A DNA stretch of 59,050 bases from Lachnospiraceae bacterium (GTDB taxonomy: Bacteria > Bacillota > Clostridia > Lachnospirales > Lachnospiraceae): assembly GCA_016285265.1 (NCBI GenBank), contig JAEEQL010000003.1:1-59050 (forward strand). The letters run 5' to 3'. Under the pieces are notes generated by a model. It worked only from the letters and a program-made list of their open reading frames with translations, was not told the origin of the DNA and did no database searches. Both the position numbers and the translations under genes were made by a program. This document shows positions 9,175-19,388 of this stretch, one piece after another (the first letter of the stretch is position 1; each line of letters begins with the position of its first letter).

Positions 9175-10758
9175 ATGAAAGACAAAGATCCGAAATATAA
9201 CCTGATGCTCGTCTTTGCTCTGATCATTGTCCTGGCTTTCGATATCTTCTTTGTATCGCACAAAGAAGGCTATCAAAATAATGAGATACTGAGCTATGAG
9301 CTTGCAAATTCAGAGTTCATACAGACCCATACCATAGGAAGTCCCTTTAAAGAGGGGCCTGTGTGGATGAGTTCTTTGGAGATCACCGATCGTGTTTCCT
9401 TCCTCGGTGGTGATTCTGTCGTCGGCCTTTCCGCGTACTTTAATTCCGCTGCGGAAGGTTTCCCTCCTGTTTATTTCATGATGCTGAATGTTTCTTCCGC
9501 CATATGGGCGATCTTTTCCTATGGCACGGTAAGCCCGTGGCCCGGGTGCATTCTGAACATGATATTCATGATGGGATCGATGCTTGTCATCAGCTCATTT
9601 TTCAAAAACGTTACCGGAAAAAAGTTCCTCGGTCCGGTGGCTGCGCTTTTCTACGGTCTTTCACCCGCGGGGATAGATACCGTGCTGCTTACCGGTCCTG
9701 ACGGGGCTGTCGCTTTTTTCTGCCTCGCATCCTCGTATCTTATCCTTAAAAAGATCGCGGATGAAAGGTCCTTCGCCAAAAGAAACAAAAGGATCATATT
9801 TATGACGGTGCTGGGTTTTCTTACCGGATACAGGTCATGCATCTTTTTCTTTTTCCTGATGCTTTCGTCGGTGATCTTCCTTGTATCATCCAAAAAGAAA
9901 AAAGAGGCACTTTACCTGGTAAGGACCGCTGTGATCTCCGCGTGTCTGGGCGCCCTGCTTTATCCGTCCGTTTTCAGACAGATATACAAAGCACTTACCG
10001 GAACCGCACTTTCAGAGATCATTAATTCCGCACGCGGAGTGCCGGAAAGGATGCTTTCGCTTATCCGGATGACCGCGGAACGTACGGGATGGTCCGGAGG
10101 CGGTGCGGTAAGCATGTTTGCATTTATGCTCCTTGCTGCCCTTATCGCGGTACTCACAAGGAAGATGAGGTTTTATGCGCCGGTGCTTTTCGCCTCGGTC
10201 TGCGGATATATGTTCACCGCCACGGCGCTGTTTCCTATGTCTGATGACGGTGCACTTATGCCGGTATTTCCTTTTGTGATGATCATCTGGATCATGGGGC
10301 TCGGGTTCATCATTTCCTATATAGCGGAAAGATTCCTTAAGGATCTGAGGTTTAAGAAGATCATCTATACGGGAGTCCTGTTTGTATGGACGGTATCCTG
10401 CATAATCCTTGTGCTTGTGATAACTCCCTCTTATCTGTATGAGGGCTATTCCGAACAGGTGCGCATCTCAAGGAATTATTCTTCGTACGATGCGGTAGTG
10501 ATATACGGGGACGGGGGCTTTTACAGGAATATCCCCGAGCTGATCAATTACGGTAACTGTCTGTTTATAAATGAAGAGGAAGCGGGGCTTTACGACGAGC
10601 GGCTGGCATCTCTTAATGCCGTGATCGTGATAGAGGGCAAAGGCGTGGACAAGGATGCCGTTATCCGCAGTCTGGGCAATATGTACGGGTTCTCGTCACT
10701 GACCTTCCTGATGGAGGACGGAGTATTCGGGGACAGGGTGTGTCTCCTTTCAAAATAG
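9175..10758 (+). CDS. GT-C-like polytopic membrane protein, possible glycosyltransferase
   Basis: The 527-residue protein has about ten to twelve hydrophobic segments. After the first one comes a loop with an acidic motif (KEGYQNNEILSYELAN), at the position where GT-C glycosyltransferases that use lipid-linked sugars carry their catalytic acid. The C-terminus is a soluble-looking segment of about 110 residues. Together with the upstream nucleotide-sugar genes this suggests transfer of a sugar from a polyprenyl carrier outside the membrane, which is inference. The ribosome binding site is weak (CAGAG), and a start at the next Met (residue 11) is possible. No terminator follows; the next promoter is at 10771. 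Confidence 0.7.
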   Translation: MKDKDPKYNLMLVFALIIVLAFDIFFVSHKEGYQNNEILSYELANSEFIQTHTIGSPFKEGPVWMSSLEITDRVSFLGGDSVVGLSAYFNSAAEGFPPVYFMMLNVSSAIWAIFSYGTVSPWPGCILNMIFMMGSMLVISSFFKNVTGKKFLGPVAALFYGLSPAGIDTVLLTGPDGAVAFFCLASSYLILKKIADERSFAKRNKRIIFMTVLGFLTGYRSCIFFFFLMLSSVIFLVSSKKKKEALYLVRTAVISACLGALLYPSVFRQIYKALTGTALSEIINSARGVPERMLSLIRMTAERTGWSGGGAVSMFAFMLLAALIAVLTRKMRFYAPVLFASVCGYMFTATALFPMSDDGALMPVFPFVMIIWIMGLGFIISYIAERFLKDLRFKKIIYTGVLFVWTVSCIILVLVITPSYLYEGYSEQVRISRNYSSYDAVVIYGDGGFYRNIPELINYGNCLFINEEEAGLYDERLASLNAVIVIEGKGVDKDAVIRSLGNMYGFSSLTFLMEDGVFGDRVCLLSK

Positions 10759-10776
10759 ACGTTTTTGGTATATAAT
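10748..10776 (+). promoter_or_regulatory. Possible promoter for the small protein and PBP genes
   Basis: A perfect TATAAT lies at 10771-10776, 33 bases before the start codon at 10809. The only -35 candidate at 17 bases (TTTCAA, 10748-10753) is poor. Confidence 0.45.
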
Positions 10777-10808
10777 ATATGTTTAGGATTTAACCTGATG
10801 AGGTGAAC

Positions 10809-11096
10809 ATGGAAACAATATATTCATCGCTTAAAGTTAATAATGAATATGAGCTCTGCAGTGTTTATTCCGAGGAGGCCAAGAACATTCTTGAGCATGC
10901 TCTCCTTAAAACAAGGATCTCTTATTACATCAATTATCCGAGGAAAAAACTCTTCGACAGGCATAAGTTTAATTGTGTTTTTTGCGTAAATGAAAGTAAT
11001 CTGTCCGAGGCCGAGGATCTTATCATGGAACTTTTCGGCGAGGACGACCCGGATATCAAGATGATATCCATGAAGAATCCGGTTGATTATCTGTAA
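10809..11096 (+). CDS. Small protein of unknown function
   Basis: This is a 95-residue soluble protein with no signal peptide or membrane segment. The N-terminus (METIYSSLKVNNEYELCSVY) and the alternating strand and helix pattern suggest a small alpha-beta fold like the DUF2007 proteins that precede or join to signalling proteins, but this is a guess. Cysteines occur at three places (LCSVY, NCVFCV) without a clear metal motif. GAGG five bases before the ATG decides the start; the GTG six bases upstream overlaps that site. It lies 21 bases before the penicillin-binding protein gene and probably shares its transcript. Confidence 0.65.
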   Translation: METIYSSLKVNNEYELCSVYSEEAKNILEHALLKTRISYYINYPRKKLFDRHKFNCVFCVNESNLSEAEDLIMELFGEDDPDIKMISMKNPVDYL

Positions 11097-11117
11097 GCCG
11101 GATGAATGGAGTAAGAA

Positions 11118-13856
11118 ATGGACTATAGCAGAAAAGGCGTCATGGCCAAAAGGCGCCAGTTAAATTCATACAGCGGGAAGATAGTCAGGAAGATAGTTCT
11201 TCTCGGATTCAAGCTCTTCCTTACCGGCGTGATAGGAGTGGGTATCTGTCTTTTTGCCGGAGGCATCGGACTGTTCAATTCGATCATTGCCGGAACACCC
11301 GTAGTACGTATGTCGGAGATCGTATCGATCGGTCAGGCGACGATCGTTTACGATGCAATGGGAAATGAGTTCGACCATTATGTCGGCCGTGATGCAAACC
11401 GTATTGTAGTTGGATGGGACGGAATTCCCAAACAGCTCGGTCTTGCGTTCGTTGCCGTAGAGGATGAGAGATTCTATGAACATAACGGCATTGACTATAA
11501 GGGTATGGTCAGAGCCATGTATCAGTTCGTGAAATCACGCGGCAAGGAAACACAGGGTGCATCCACCATAACCCAGCAGCTTCTCAAGAACACCGTCTTC
11601 GTCGACTGGACCGAAGAAGGCGACAACATGATCAAGAAGATCAAGCGTAAGATACAGGAGCAGTATCTTGCGATAGAGGTCACCAAATCAACCGAGAAGG
11701 ATGAGGTTCTTCTCAGATATCTCAACGCTATCAATATGGGACAGAATACCCTCGGTGTCGAATCTGCAGCACAGAGATATTTCGGAAAATCCGCGATTGA
11801 CCTTAACCTGAGTGAGTGTGCGGTCATGGCCGCAATCACCCAGAATCCTTACCGGTACAATCCCATCAGTTTTCCCGAGAACAATGTAAAGCGTCGTAAG
11901 ACCTGTCTCGACAAGATGCTTGAGCTCGGATTCATCACCCAGGAGGAATACGACGAAGCCATCGCGGATACGGCGGATGTTTATGACAGGATACAGTATC
12001 ATGATACAAGTATTGCGGAAGCGTATACCCAGGAGGGTAATTACTTCTCAGATTCACTGTATGATGACGTGTTCTACGATCTGGTCCATGTAGCGGGATA
12101 CGACAGAAACCAGGCGGAGTATCTGCTCACCAGCGGAGGACTTCGTATCTACTCCACCATGGATCCTTATATCCAGGCGATCGTGGACGAAGAGTTCGCC
12201 AATCCGGACAATTTCAAGTTCAACGACAGATGGCTCCTTGATTATTCTCTTACCATATACGACGAGGACGGAGTAGAGCACAATTTCTCGAAAGAGAATC
12301 TCATCAGCTGGTTCAAGGAAAAGTACGGATACAGCAAGTATACGCTGCTTTATTCATCGCAGGAAAAGGCGCAGGAAGCCATAGATGAGTACAGGGCAGG
12401 CTGTTTTGAGTCACTGGAGCTTGTCGAGACGGAAGACAATTATCTCGAATCAATCTCCTATACCCTCGAGCCCCAGATGTCCATGGTCATTGAAAACCAG
12501 TCGACCGGTGAGGTTGTTGCGATAGCCGGCGGCAGGGGAGAAAAGGTCGGAAGAAGAACACTTAACCGTGCAACCGCATCAAGCCGTTCTCCCGGTTCGG
12601 TATTCAAGGTGCTTGCCAGTGTGGGACCCGGACTCGATACCGGACTTGTCACTCTGGCTACGACGTATTATGACGGACCTTTCAATTACACCGGCGGAAA
12701 GCCCGTACAGAATACTTCCAAGACTACAAGCTTAAAGAACCTTTCGCTCAGGTACTGTATCGCATATTCGATGAACATCGTTGCGGTCAAGAACCTGACT
12801 TACATAGGACCTGAGGTCGGATTCTCATACCTTCAGGATCTCGGTTTCACAACTCTTACAGCGGGAAAAGAGATCAACGGACAGGTCTATTCCGATATCA
12901 ACCAGTCGCTTGCGCTCGGAGGACTTACATACGGTGTTACCAATGAGGAAGTAACCGCTGCATATGCTTGTATCGCAAACGGCGGAAGCTATATCAAGCC
13001 ACACCTGTATTCCTATGTCACCGGACCCGACGGAGAGATCATCCTGGATAACAGGAATCCGCGCGCTAAGCAGGTTTTCAAGGAAACTACGTCATGGCTT
13101 CTGATAAGTGCCATGAGAGACTGTGTAAATTACGGTACCGGTACCAGAGTACGTTTCCCCGGAATGGATATTGCGGGTAAGACGGGTACGACATCCGCAG
13201 GATGGGACCACTGGTTTGTGGGAATGACTCCCTACTATACCGCAGGTGTCTGGACCGGATATGACGACAATACCGAACAGACCTGGGACGAGATGCATAC
13301 CTCCGAACAGCTCTGGCATGCGATAATGAGCCGGGTTCACGAAGGGCTTGCATATAAAGAGTTTGTAATGCCCGAAGGACTCGTTTCCGTTGAGGTATGC
13401 TCCGAGTCGGGACTTCTTCCCATCCCCGGACTATGTGACGGATGTGTGGTCACCGAGTGGTTTGCGGAAGGAACAGAACCCCAGTATGAATGTGACCTTC
13501 ACTATGCCGGACGTATCTGTGCATATGATAATAAGATCGCATGTCCCAATTGTCCTTTCGCTTATGAAGGAGTGACGCTTCTTCCCAAGGTTGACGGCTT
13601 CCATCCGGATCTTCTGATCGGAGATCCGTCTCTTATGGAGGGCAATCAGGTCATTATAGAACACGATGACGGAACGGTCGAATATATCGTTCCCGATAAT
13701 GACCACTTCTGCCAGCATACCGATATTATGCTTGCAACGCCGGGATATGAAGCGATTATCGCGACACAGATGGCTCAGCTTGAAGCGGTAAGACAAGCCA
13801 ATGAAGCAGCAGCTGCGGCAGCGGCAGCGGCGTCCGTTGCATCACAGGACGGCTGA
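11118..13856 (+). CDS. Class A penicillin-binding protein (PBP1A-type)
   Basis: The bifunctional peptidoglycan synthase polymerises glycan strands and cross-links peptides outside the membrane. In the 912 residues there is a short cytoplasmic tail, one membrane anchor (about 25-55), the GT51 transglycosylase domain with catalytic E115 in EDERFYEHNG and the GASTITQQLLKN motif, and the transpeptidase domain with S494-K497 (PGSVFK), SMN in AYSMNIV, and KTG at K688. The C-terminus is cysteine-rich (ESGLLPIPGLCDGC, NKIACPNCPF) and ends in a run of about nine alanines. GGAG six bases before the ATG supports the start. The hairpin downstream lacks a T-run on this strand, so termination may be incomplete. 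Confidence 0.95.
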   Translation: MDYSRKGVMAKRRQLNSYSGKIVRKIVLLGFKLFLTGVIGVGICLFAGGIGLFNSIIAGTPVVRMSEIVSIGQATIVYDAMGNEFDHYVGRDANRIVVGWDGIPKQLGLAFVAVEDERFYEHNGIDYKGMVRAMYQFVKSRGKETQGASTITQQLLKNTVFVDWTEEGDNMIKKIKRKIQEQYLAIEVTKSTEKDEVLLRYLNAINMGQNTLGVESAAQRYFGKSAIDLNLSECAVMAAITQNPYRYNPISFPENNVKRRKTCLDKMLELGFITQEEYDEAIADTADVYDRIQYHDTSIAEAYTQEGNYFSDSLYDDVFYDLVHVAGYDRNQAEYLLTSGGLRIYSTMDPYIQAIVDEEFANPDNFKFNDRWLLDYSLTIYDEDGVEHNFSKENLISWFKEKYGYSKYTLLYSSQEKAQEAIDEYRAGCFESLELVETEDNYLESISYTLEPQMSMVIENQSTGEVVAIAGGRGEKVGRRTLNRATASSRSPGSVFKVLASVGPGLDTGLVTLATTYYDGPFNYTGGKPVQNTSKTTSLKNLSLRYCIAYSMNIVAVKNLTYIGPEVGFSYLQDLGFTTLTAGKEINGQVYSDINQSLALGGLTYGVTNEEVTAAYACIANGGSYIKPHLYSYVTGPDGEIILDNRNPRAKQVFKETTSWLLISAMRDCVNYGTGTRVRFPGMDIAGKTGTTSAGWDHWFVGMTPYYTAGVWTGYDDNTEQTWDEMHTSEQLWHAIMSRVHEGLAYKEFVMPEGLVSVEVCSESGLLPIPGLCDGCVVTEWFAEGTEPQYECDLHYAGRICAYDNKIACPNCPFAYEGVTLLPKVDGFHPDLLIGDPSLMEGNQVIIEHDDGTVEYIVPDNDHFCQHTDIMLATPGYEAIIATQMAQLEAVRQANEAAAAAAAAASVASQDG

Positions 13857-13864
13857 TAAAGGGC

Positions 13865-13898
13865 AAAATAAAACGGCGGAAGATTTCTTCCGCCGTTT
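13865..13898 (-). terminator. Terminator for the minus-strand gene; hairpin shared with PBP end
   Basis: A 12-bp perfect stem (13871-13882 with 13887-13898) with loop ATTT is followed on the minus strand by TATTTT. On the plus strand the stem stands 14 bases after the PBP stop codon but no T-run follows, so it works mainly for the minus strand. Confidence 0.75.
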
Positions 13899-13901
13899 GG
13901 A

Positions 13902-14231
13902 TTATATGAAGCTTTCGTCGTCGGGATCCGCATCCGTTTCCGCTTCGGGATCGAGACCGTTTCTTCTGTCTTCGATCTCCTGAAGAAGCCTCTTCTTGCC
14001 TGATTCGGCATTCTTGATCGCGGTGCAGTGCTTTGCGAATTCGACTTCTTCGGAATCCTTATACTTTTCGTAGTAAGCCTTTCCTATCGCAATGTAGTTC
14101 TTGCGGATGACTTCCTCACAGGTTGTTACCTGGGCTTTGAGGCTTGCGATATCGGCTACTTCCTTAGCCTTGTTTTTTACTTTATATGTCGCTGTATATA
14201 CGGATTCTCCGATTTTTTCAAAAACATCCAT
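13902..14231 (-). CDS. Small charged coiled-coil protein of unknown function
   Basis: The 109-residue protein begins MDVFEKIGESVYTATYKVKN and is mostly helical and charged, with a likely coiled coil from about residue 20 to 85. The C-terminus is very acidic (DPEAETDADPDDESFI). No zinc ribbon, signal peptide or membrane segment is visible. The start is fixed by an AAAGGAG site eight bases before the ATG; longer readings upstream have no site and run into the divergent promoter. It is divergent from the YigZ gene with about 79 bases between. It resembles small proteins found across Lachnospiraceae, but I know no function. Confidence 0.7.
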   Translation of the reverse strand: MDVFEKIGESVYTATYKVKNKAKEVADIASLKAQVTTCEEVIRKNYIAIGKAYYEKYKDSEEVEFAKHCTAIKNAESGKKRLLQEIEDRRNGLDPEAETDADPDDESFI

Positions 14232-14243
14232 GATATTACTCCT

Positions 14244-14272
14244 TTGACTGTGCAAACGTTCATGCATACAAT
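14244..14272 (+). promoter_or_regulatory. Promoter of the YigZ-family gene
   Basis: TTGACT at 14244-14249 and TACAAT at 14267-14272 are 17 bases apart, 39 bases before the TTG start codon. The -35 box lies just past the ribosome binding site of the divergent minus-strand gene. Confidence 0.65.
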
Positions 14273-14310
14273 AATATATCATCAGATCGGGTGTTTGAAA
14301 AGGAATAAAC

Positions 14311-14940
14311 TTGGGCTCAAATGATACATACAATATCATAAAGAAGGACGGAAACTCGGAGATCGTCGTGACCAAATCCAGGTTCATCGGATTTCTGGCT
14401 GCCGCATCGACCGCATCGGAAGCGGAAGAGATCGTAACGCGTATCCGTAAGAAATACAATGATGCGAGACATAACTGCTATGCCTACATCATCATGGACG
14501 GCGACAATATCATCAAAAAAGCCTCCGATGACGGTGAACCTTCGGGAACCGCGGGAAGGCCCATGCTTGCCGTTATGGAAGGAGCGGAGCTTGTAAATGC
14601 CGTGTGCGTCGTGACCAGATATTTCGGAGGCGTTCTTCTCGGAACGGGCGGACTTGTCAGGGCATATACCGATGCTGCTGCCAAGGCTCTTGAGGATGCG
14701 GATGTTTCTCCGATAAGGCGCGGAAGATATGTACGGATAACACTTGATTATCCCGACGAGAGTACTCTTCGGAGATACCTTGAAAATGAGGGCTTTGATA
14801 TCACGGATTCGTCCTATTCCGAGAAGGTATCCCTGACTGTTCTCGGTCCCGAGGAAAAGGCTGAGCCGCTGTCAAGCAGAGCTGTCGACATGACCGGCGG
14901 AAAAGCGTCGTGCGAGATGCTTGAAACAGTGTACTACTGA
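14311..14940 (+). CDS. YigZ/IMPACT family protein (UPF0029), TTG start
   Basis: The 209-residue protein belongs to the YigZ family, related to eukaryotic IMPACT, with an N-terminal RNase PH-like or S5-type fold (UPF0029) and a C-terminal DUF1949 domain. Signature stretches are KSRFIGFLA, ARHNCYAY, SDDGEPSGTAGRPML and TRYFGGVLLGTGGL. The family may act on translation or nucleic acids; its biochemical role is not settled. No ATG is available in frame before the conserved start, and AAGGA lies seven bases before the TTG at 14311, so a TTG start is well supported. A 22-bp palindrome follows two bases after the stop. Confidence 0.9.
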   Translation: MGSNDTYNIIKKDGNSEIVVTKSRFIGFLAAASTASEAEEIVTRIRKKYNDARHNCYAYIIMDGDNIIKKASDDGEPSGTAGRPMLAVMEGAELVNAVCVVTRYFGGVLLGTGGLVRAYTDAAAKALEDADVSPIRRGRYVRITLDYPDESTLRRYLENEGFDITDSSYSEKVSLTVLGPEEKAEPLSSRAVDMTGGKASCEMLETVYY

Positions 14941-14941
14941 T

Positions 14942-14997
14942 CGGTGAAACAGGGGGACGGCTTTCGAAACAGCGTAAGCCGTCCCCCTGTTTCACCG
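14942..14997. repeat. GGGGACGG palindromic element (copy A)
   Basis: Two 22-base arms (14942-14963 and 14976-14997) pair without mismatch around a 12-base loop. The sequence around the loop, read on the minus strand, contains GGCTTACGCTGTTT, the core shared with copies at 23332, 48772 and, degenerate, 606. It follows the YigZ stop by two bases and could act as a terminator-like hairpin, though no long T-run follows. Confidence 0.85.
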
Positions 14998-15003
14998 CTT
15001 TCG

Positions 15004-15033
15004 TTGACAAATATATCGCTGATTTTATATACT
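15004..15033 (+). promoter_or_regulatory. Promoter of the DUF1905/C39-like gene
   Basis: A perfect TTGACA at 15004-15009 is followed after 18 bases by TATACT at 15028-15033. It starts seven bases after the palindrome, and the start codon is 40 bases downstream. Confidence 0.75.
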
Positions 15034-15072
15034 TTTTTCATTCGCAAACGCGAAAAAAGGGGAAAGGGTACC

Positions 15073-15744
15073 ATGAAATATTTCTTTACATCCAAAATAG
15101 AAAAAGAAAACGATGAGGTTAAGATAAACATACCTTTCAACATTTGGGAGGTCTGCAAGCACCGTGACGAGATCAGTGCGGAGCTCATCATCGACAATCA
15201 GTTCATCAATTGCAATCTCGTTCCGCTTGAAAAGGGACTTTACAAGCTTCTTATCCCTGCCGGGACCGAGCTTAATCTCGATATGAACGTGAACCACAAA
15301 TTCCTGCTCCACATAACCGATACGCTGATCAGAATGGATCAGAATTCGCCCTACAGCGTGGACAATCCGATAAGGAAGATAGATTCACTTGAGCTTATCA
15401 TCCAGCCGGGTGACGGACTCTGCGGACAGGCATGTATCGCAATGCTCGCAGGTGTGACCATTGCGGATGTCATCACTGTCATGGACTGCCGTGAGTGGCA
15501 GGGAACCATGGGAAGACTTATCTCCGCACTCAATTACTATGGAATAGATCACAGCAATGTCATTGTTTATCCCGCGGTGGGAGAGAAGGTGGTTCTTCCA
15601 AAGTGTGCGATCCTTATGGAGAAGATGGGACGCTTCAGCCATTATCTTCTTTACTTTGACGGAAAATTCTATGACCCCAACCTCGGGATCATGGAAGAAT
15701 ACGATATGACCAAGCTCGTGGGATATCTCGAGATCAAACTGTAA
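15073..15744 (+). CDS. DUF1905-like domain fused to a C39/papain-like cysteine peptidase domain
   Basis: The 223-residue protein has two parts. Residues 3-82 look like the small beta barrel DUF1905 (FNIWEVC, then INCNLVPLEKGLYKLLIP). Residues 105-223 look like a C39-type peptidase: Q111, C117 in GLCGQACIAML, H180 in FSHYLLYFDG and D191 in FYDPNLG make a full oxyanion and catalytic set. No signal peptide or membrane segment is present, so it acts in the cytoplasm or is not exported by the usual route. GGAAAGG precedes the ATG; an in-frame reading from inside the palindrome upstream is not credible. It has its own promoter and terminator. The target is unknown, and no bacteriocin precursor or ABC domain is adjacent. 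Confidence 0.65.
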   Translation: MKYFFTSKIEKENDEVKINIPFNIWEVCKHRDEISAELIIDNQFINCNLVPLEKGLYKLLIPAGTELNLDMNVNHKFLLHITDTLIRMDQNSPYSVDNPIRKIDSLELIIQPGDGLCGQACIAMLAGVTIADVITVMDCREWQGTMGRLISALNYYGIDHSNVIVYPAVGEKVVLPKCAILMEKMGRFSHYLLYFDGKFYDPNLGIMEEYDMTKLVGYLEIKL

Positions 15745-15749
15745 TTCGA

Positions 15750-15788
15750 ACTCCGATTCCACTTAAACGTGGGGTCGGAGTGTTTTTT
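15750..15788 (+). terminator. Terminator after the cysteine peptidase-like gene
   Basis: A 13-bp stem (15750-15762 with 15769-15781, two G-T pairs) is followed by G and seven T residues. It ends only 14 bases before the start codon of the next gene on the same strand. Confidence 0.88.
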
Positions 15789-15801
15789 TGCGGTGTAGAA
15801 A

Positions 15802-17304
15802 ATGCGTAAGATATTCGGTATTTCTTTTTCCAAAAAATTATTCGCCCTGTGTGCGCTGCTTGCACTTGTTATCGCACTCATCCCGCTATACAGGCTGACT
15901 CTTTATGCAGTTCCCAGATATGACGACTTCAGTTACGGCCTGAATATGTGGAAGGCACAAAGATACGGCTACGGCCTTCGTACCATCCTGACCGTGGGAT
16001 ACGAGACGGCACTCGGCTTTCACTATGCATGGCAGGGAACATATTCTTCCATATTTATGATGGCCCAGATGCCCGGTGCGCTGGGGTATGGGTATTATTT
16101 CGTCGGGCCCGTTCTTCTGATCACATCACTTGTTGTATCAGTCTTTTTCATGACCGTGGTCCTGACAAAGCATTATCTGAAGGCAGAAACTCCTGACAGT
16201 ATCGTCCTTGCGGTTATCGTTACGCTTACTCTCACGGAATGCATTTATACCGCACAGCAGGGCTTTTACTGGTATAACAGCGGAGTGCATTATGTGTTCA
16301 TGCACAGCCTTATGTTTATCATGGTCGGTGCCATGGTTCTTCTTTCCCGTGCAAAGAGGGTGTGGACCGGATTTGCGGGATGTCTTGTTGTAGCATTTCT
16401 TTCCTTTGCGTGTGCGGGAGCGAACTTCGTAACCTGCATCCAGGGAATGCTTCTTCTTGTCGGATTCATACTGTTGCTTGCCCTGAATAAGTCCGGGAAG
16501 ATCCTTTGGTATGTCCCGGGACTTATAATATATGTCTTCGGTCTGAGACTGAGTCTTACAGCACCGGGCAATGCCCACCGACAGGCGTTTTATCAGGGGT
16601 ACGGTGCCATAAAGTCCGTTCTGTACTCTTTTAAAGCGGGAGCGGAGAACCTGTGGAAGTTCAGCGGTCCATTTGTCATTCTTCTTATGATCCTTGCCGT
16701 CCCCGTGATACTTATGATCGTTAAAAAAACGGAATCCGGATTCCGTCATCCCTGGCTATTTACCCTGCTTTCCTACGGCTTTTACTGCACGGGATTTACG
16801 TCAAGTTTCTATTCCATGGGCAATGCAGGGCTTTCCAGAACCTGGATCGCGGTCAGCTTTACTTTCCAGATCCTCCTTTTTGCCAATGAGATATACTGGC
16901 TCGGATATCTGACACATTCAAAGGCTGCGGACAGACTGCGCGGAAAGCTTACCCTGAAAGTAAAGCATTACGTTTTGTATTATCTGGCCGTTTTTGTGAT
17001 GATGCTTGCGGCTTTTCACTTTACCGTCGACAAGATCGGTGCGGTATCTTCATTCGGAGCATACTACTATGTCCATACCGGAGAGGCGTTTGCATTTCAT
17101 CAGGAATTCCTTGAAAGGGTAAGGATAATCGAAGAGTCGGACCACGGAACTGTTGAAGTGCCCGAATATGCCTATAAACCCTGGTTTCTTATCAATAAGG
17201 ATATATCCGAAGATCCCGGTGGGGAGGAAAACCGTATAATGGCCGAATACTTCGGCGTCAGGGAATTAAAAAGGGTCAGCCGTGAGGCTTATTACGGAGA
17301 GTAA
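15802..17304 (+). CDS. DUF6056-like polytopic membrane protein (first of two)
   Basis: The 500-residue protein has about ten to eleven membrane segments and short loops. After the first segment comes PRYDDFSYG, an acidic motif, then an aromatic loop (YAWQGTYSS) and QGFYWYNSG. The same three landmarks occur in the protein at 49502, so the two are paralogues. These features match DUF6056 proteins, thought to have a GT-C-like fold, possibly glycosyltransferases that use lipid-linked sugars; that role is inferred. The ribosome binding site is weak, and the gene starts directly after a terminator without room for a promoter, so its expression is puzzling. The C-terminus is a soluble tail of about 70 residues. 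Confidence 0.75.
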   Translation: MRKIFGISFSKKLFALCALLALVIALIPLYRLTLYAVPRYDDFSYGLNMWKAQRYGYGLRTILTVGYETALGFHYAWQGTYSSIFMMAQMPGALGYGYYFVGPVLLITSLVVSVFFMTVVLTKHYLKAETPDSIVLAVIVTLTLTECIYTAQQGFYWYNSGVHYVFMHSLMFIMVGAMVLLSRAKRVWTGFAGCLVVAFLSFACAGANFVTCIQGMLLLVGFILLLALNKSGKILWYVPGLIIYVFGLRLSLTAPGNAHRQAFYQGYGAIKSVLYSFKAGAENLWKFSGPFVILLMILAVPVILMIVKKTESGFRHPWLFTLLSYGFYCTGFTSSFYSMGNAGLSRTWIAVSFTFQILLFANEIYWLGYLTHSKAADRLRGKLTLKVKHYVLYYLAVFVMMLAAFHFTVDKIGAVSSFGAYYYVHTGEAFAFHQEFLERVRIIEESDHGTVEVPEYAYKPWFLINKDISEDPGGEENRIMAEYFGVRELKRVSREAYYGE

Positions 17305-17342
17305 GATTTTTCTAAATTTTTTTGGATTTTTGTCTTTTTTGC

Positions 17343-17371
17343 TTGCATTTCCACAGGCATAAGACTAATAT
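17343..17371 (+). promoter_or_regulatory. Promoter of groESL
   Basis: TTGCAT at 17343-17348 and TAATAT at 17366-17371 are separated by 17 bases. The CIRCE operator follows 12 bases downstream, at the expected transcript start. Confidence 0.65.
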
Positions 17372-17383
17372 ATGTAATGTCGA

Positions 17384-17410
17384 TTAGCACTCAAATCAAA
17401 AGAGTGCTAA
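17384..17410. promoter_or_regulatory. CIRCE operator (HrcA binding site)
   Basis: The perfect consensus TTAGCACTC, nine bases, GAGTGCTAA lies between the promoter and groES. In Firmicutes the HrcA repressor binds it and releases it on heat stress. hrcA itself is not in this window. Confidence 0.97.
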
Positions 17411-17458
17411 CAAAGAAAAGCAAAGAACGCGATCCATGCGTAAAAAGGAGGCAATAAT

Positions 17459-17749
17459 ATGAAATTAGTACCTTTGGGCGACAGAGTAGTCCTTAAGGCT
17501 GTTGCAGCCGAAGAGACCACCAAGTCGGGAATCATTCTTGCAGGCGCTGCAGGCAAAGAGAAGCCCTCACAGGCTGATGTTGTAGCTGTAGGCCCCGGCA
17601 TCACTTCCGACGGTAAGGAAGTCAAGATGGAAGTTAAGAAGGGTGACAGGGTCATCTATCAGAAGTATGCGGGAACCGAAGTCAAGCTTGATAACGACGA
17701 AGAATACATTGTTGTAAAGCAGAGCGATATCCTCGCAATCGTTAAATAA
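17459..17749 (+). CDS. groES: Co-chaperonin GroES
   Basis: The 96-residue GroES forms the seven-part lid of the GroEL chamber in the cytoplasm. The N-terminus VPLGDRVVLK and the mobile loop segment TTKSGIILAGAAGKEKP are typical, as are the VGPG and YAGTEVK stretches. An AGGAGG site lies seven bases before the ATG. It is the first gene of the groESL operon under CIRCE control, with groEL 16 bases downstream. Confidence 0.98.
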   Translation: MKLVPLGDRVVLKAVAAEETTKSGIILAGAAGKEKPSQADVVAVGPGITSDGKEVKMEVKKGDRVIYQKYAGTEVKLDNDEEYIVVKQSDILAIVK

Positions 17750-17765
17750 GGGAGGCGCATTTTAA

Positions 17766-19388
<1,623 letters not shown>

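Noticed and set aside
13800-13850. Alanine codon run at the PBP end as a trinucleotide repeat
   Set aside because: Codons are mixed GCA, GCT, GCG and GCC; simple Ala-rich tails are common in these proteins.
14944-15072. In-frame extension of the cysteine peptidase-like protein back into the palindrome
   Set aside because: The extension translates the repeat element and lies across a perfect promoter; a good ribosome binding site marks the ATG at 15073.
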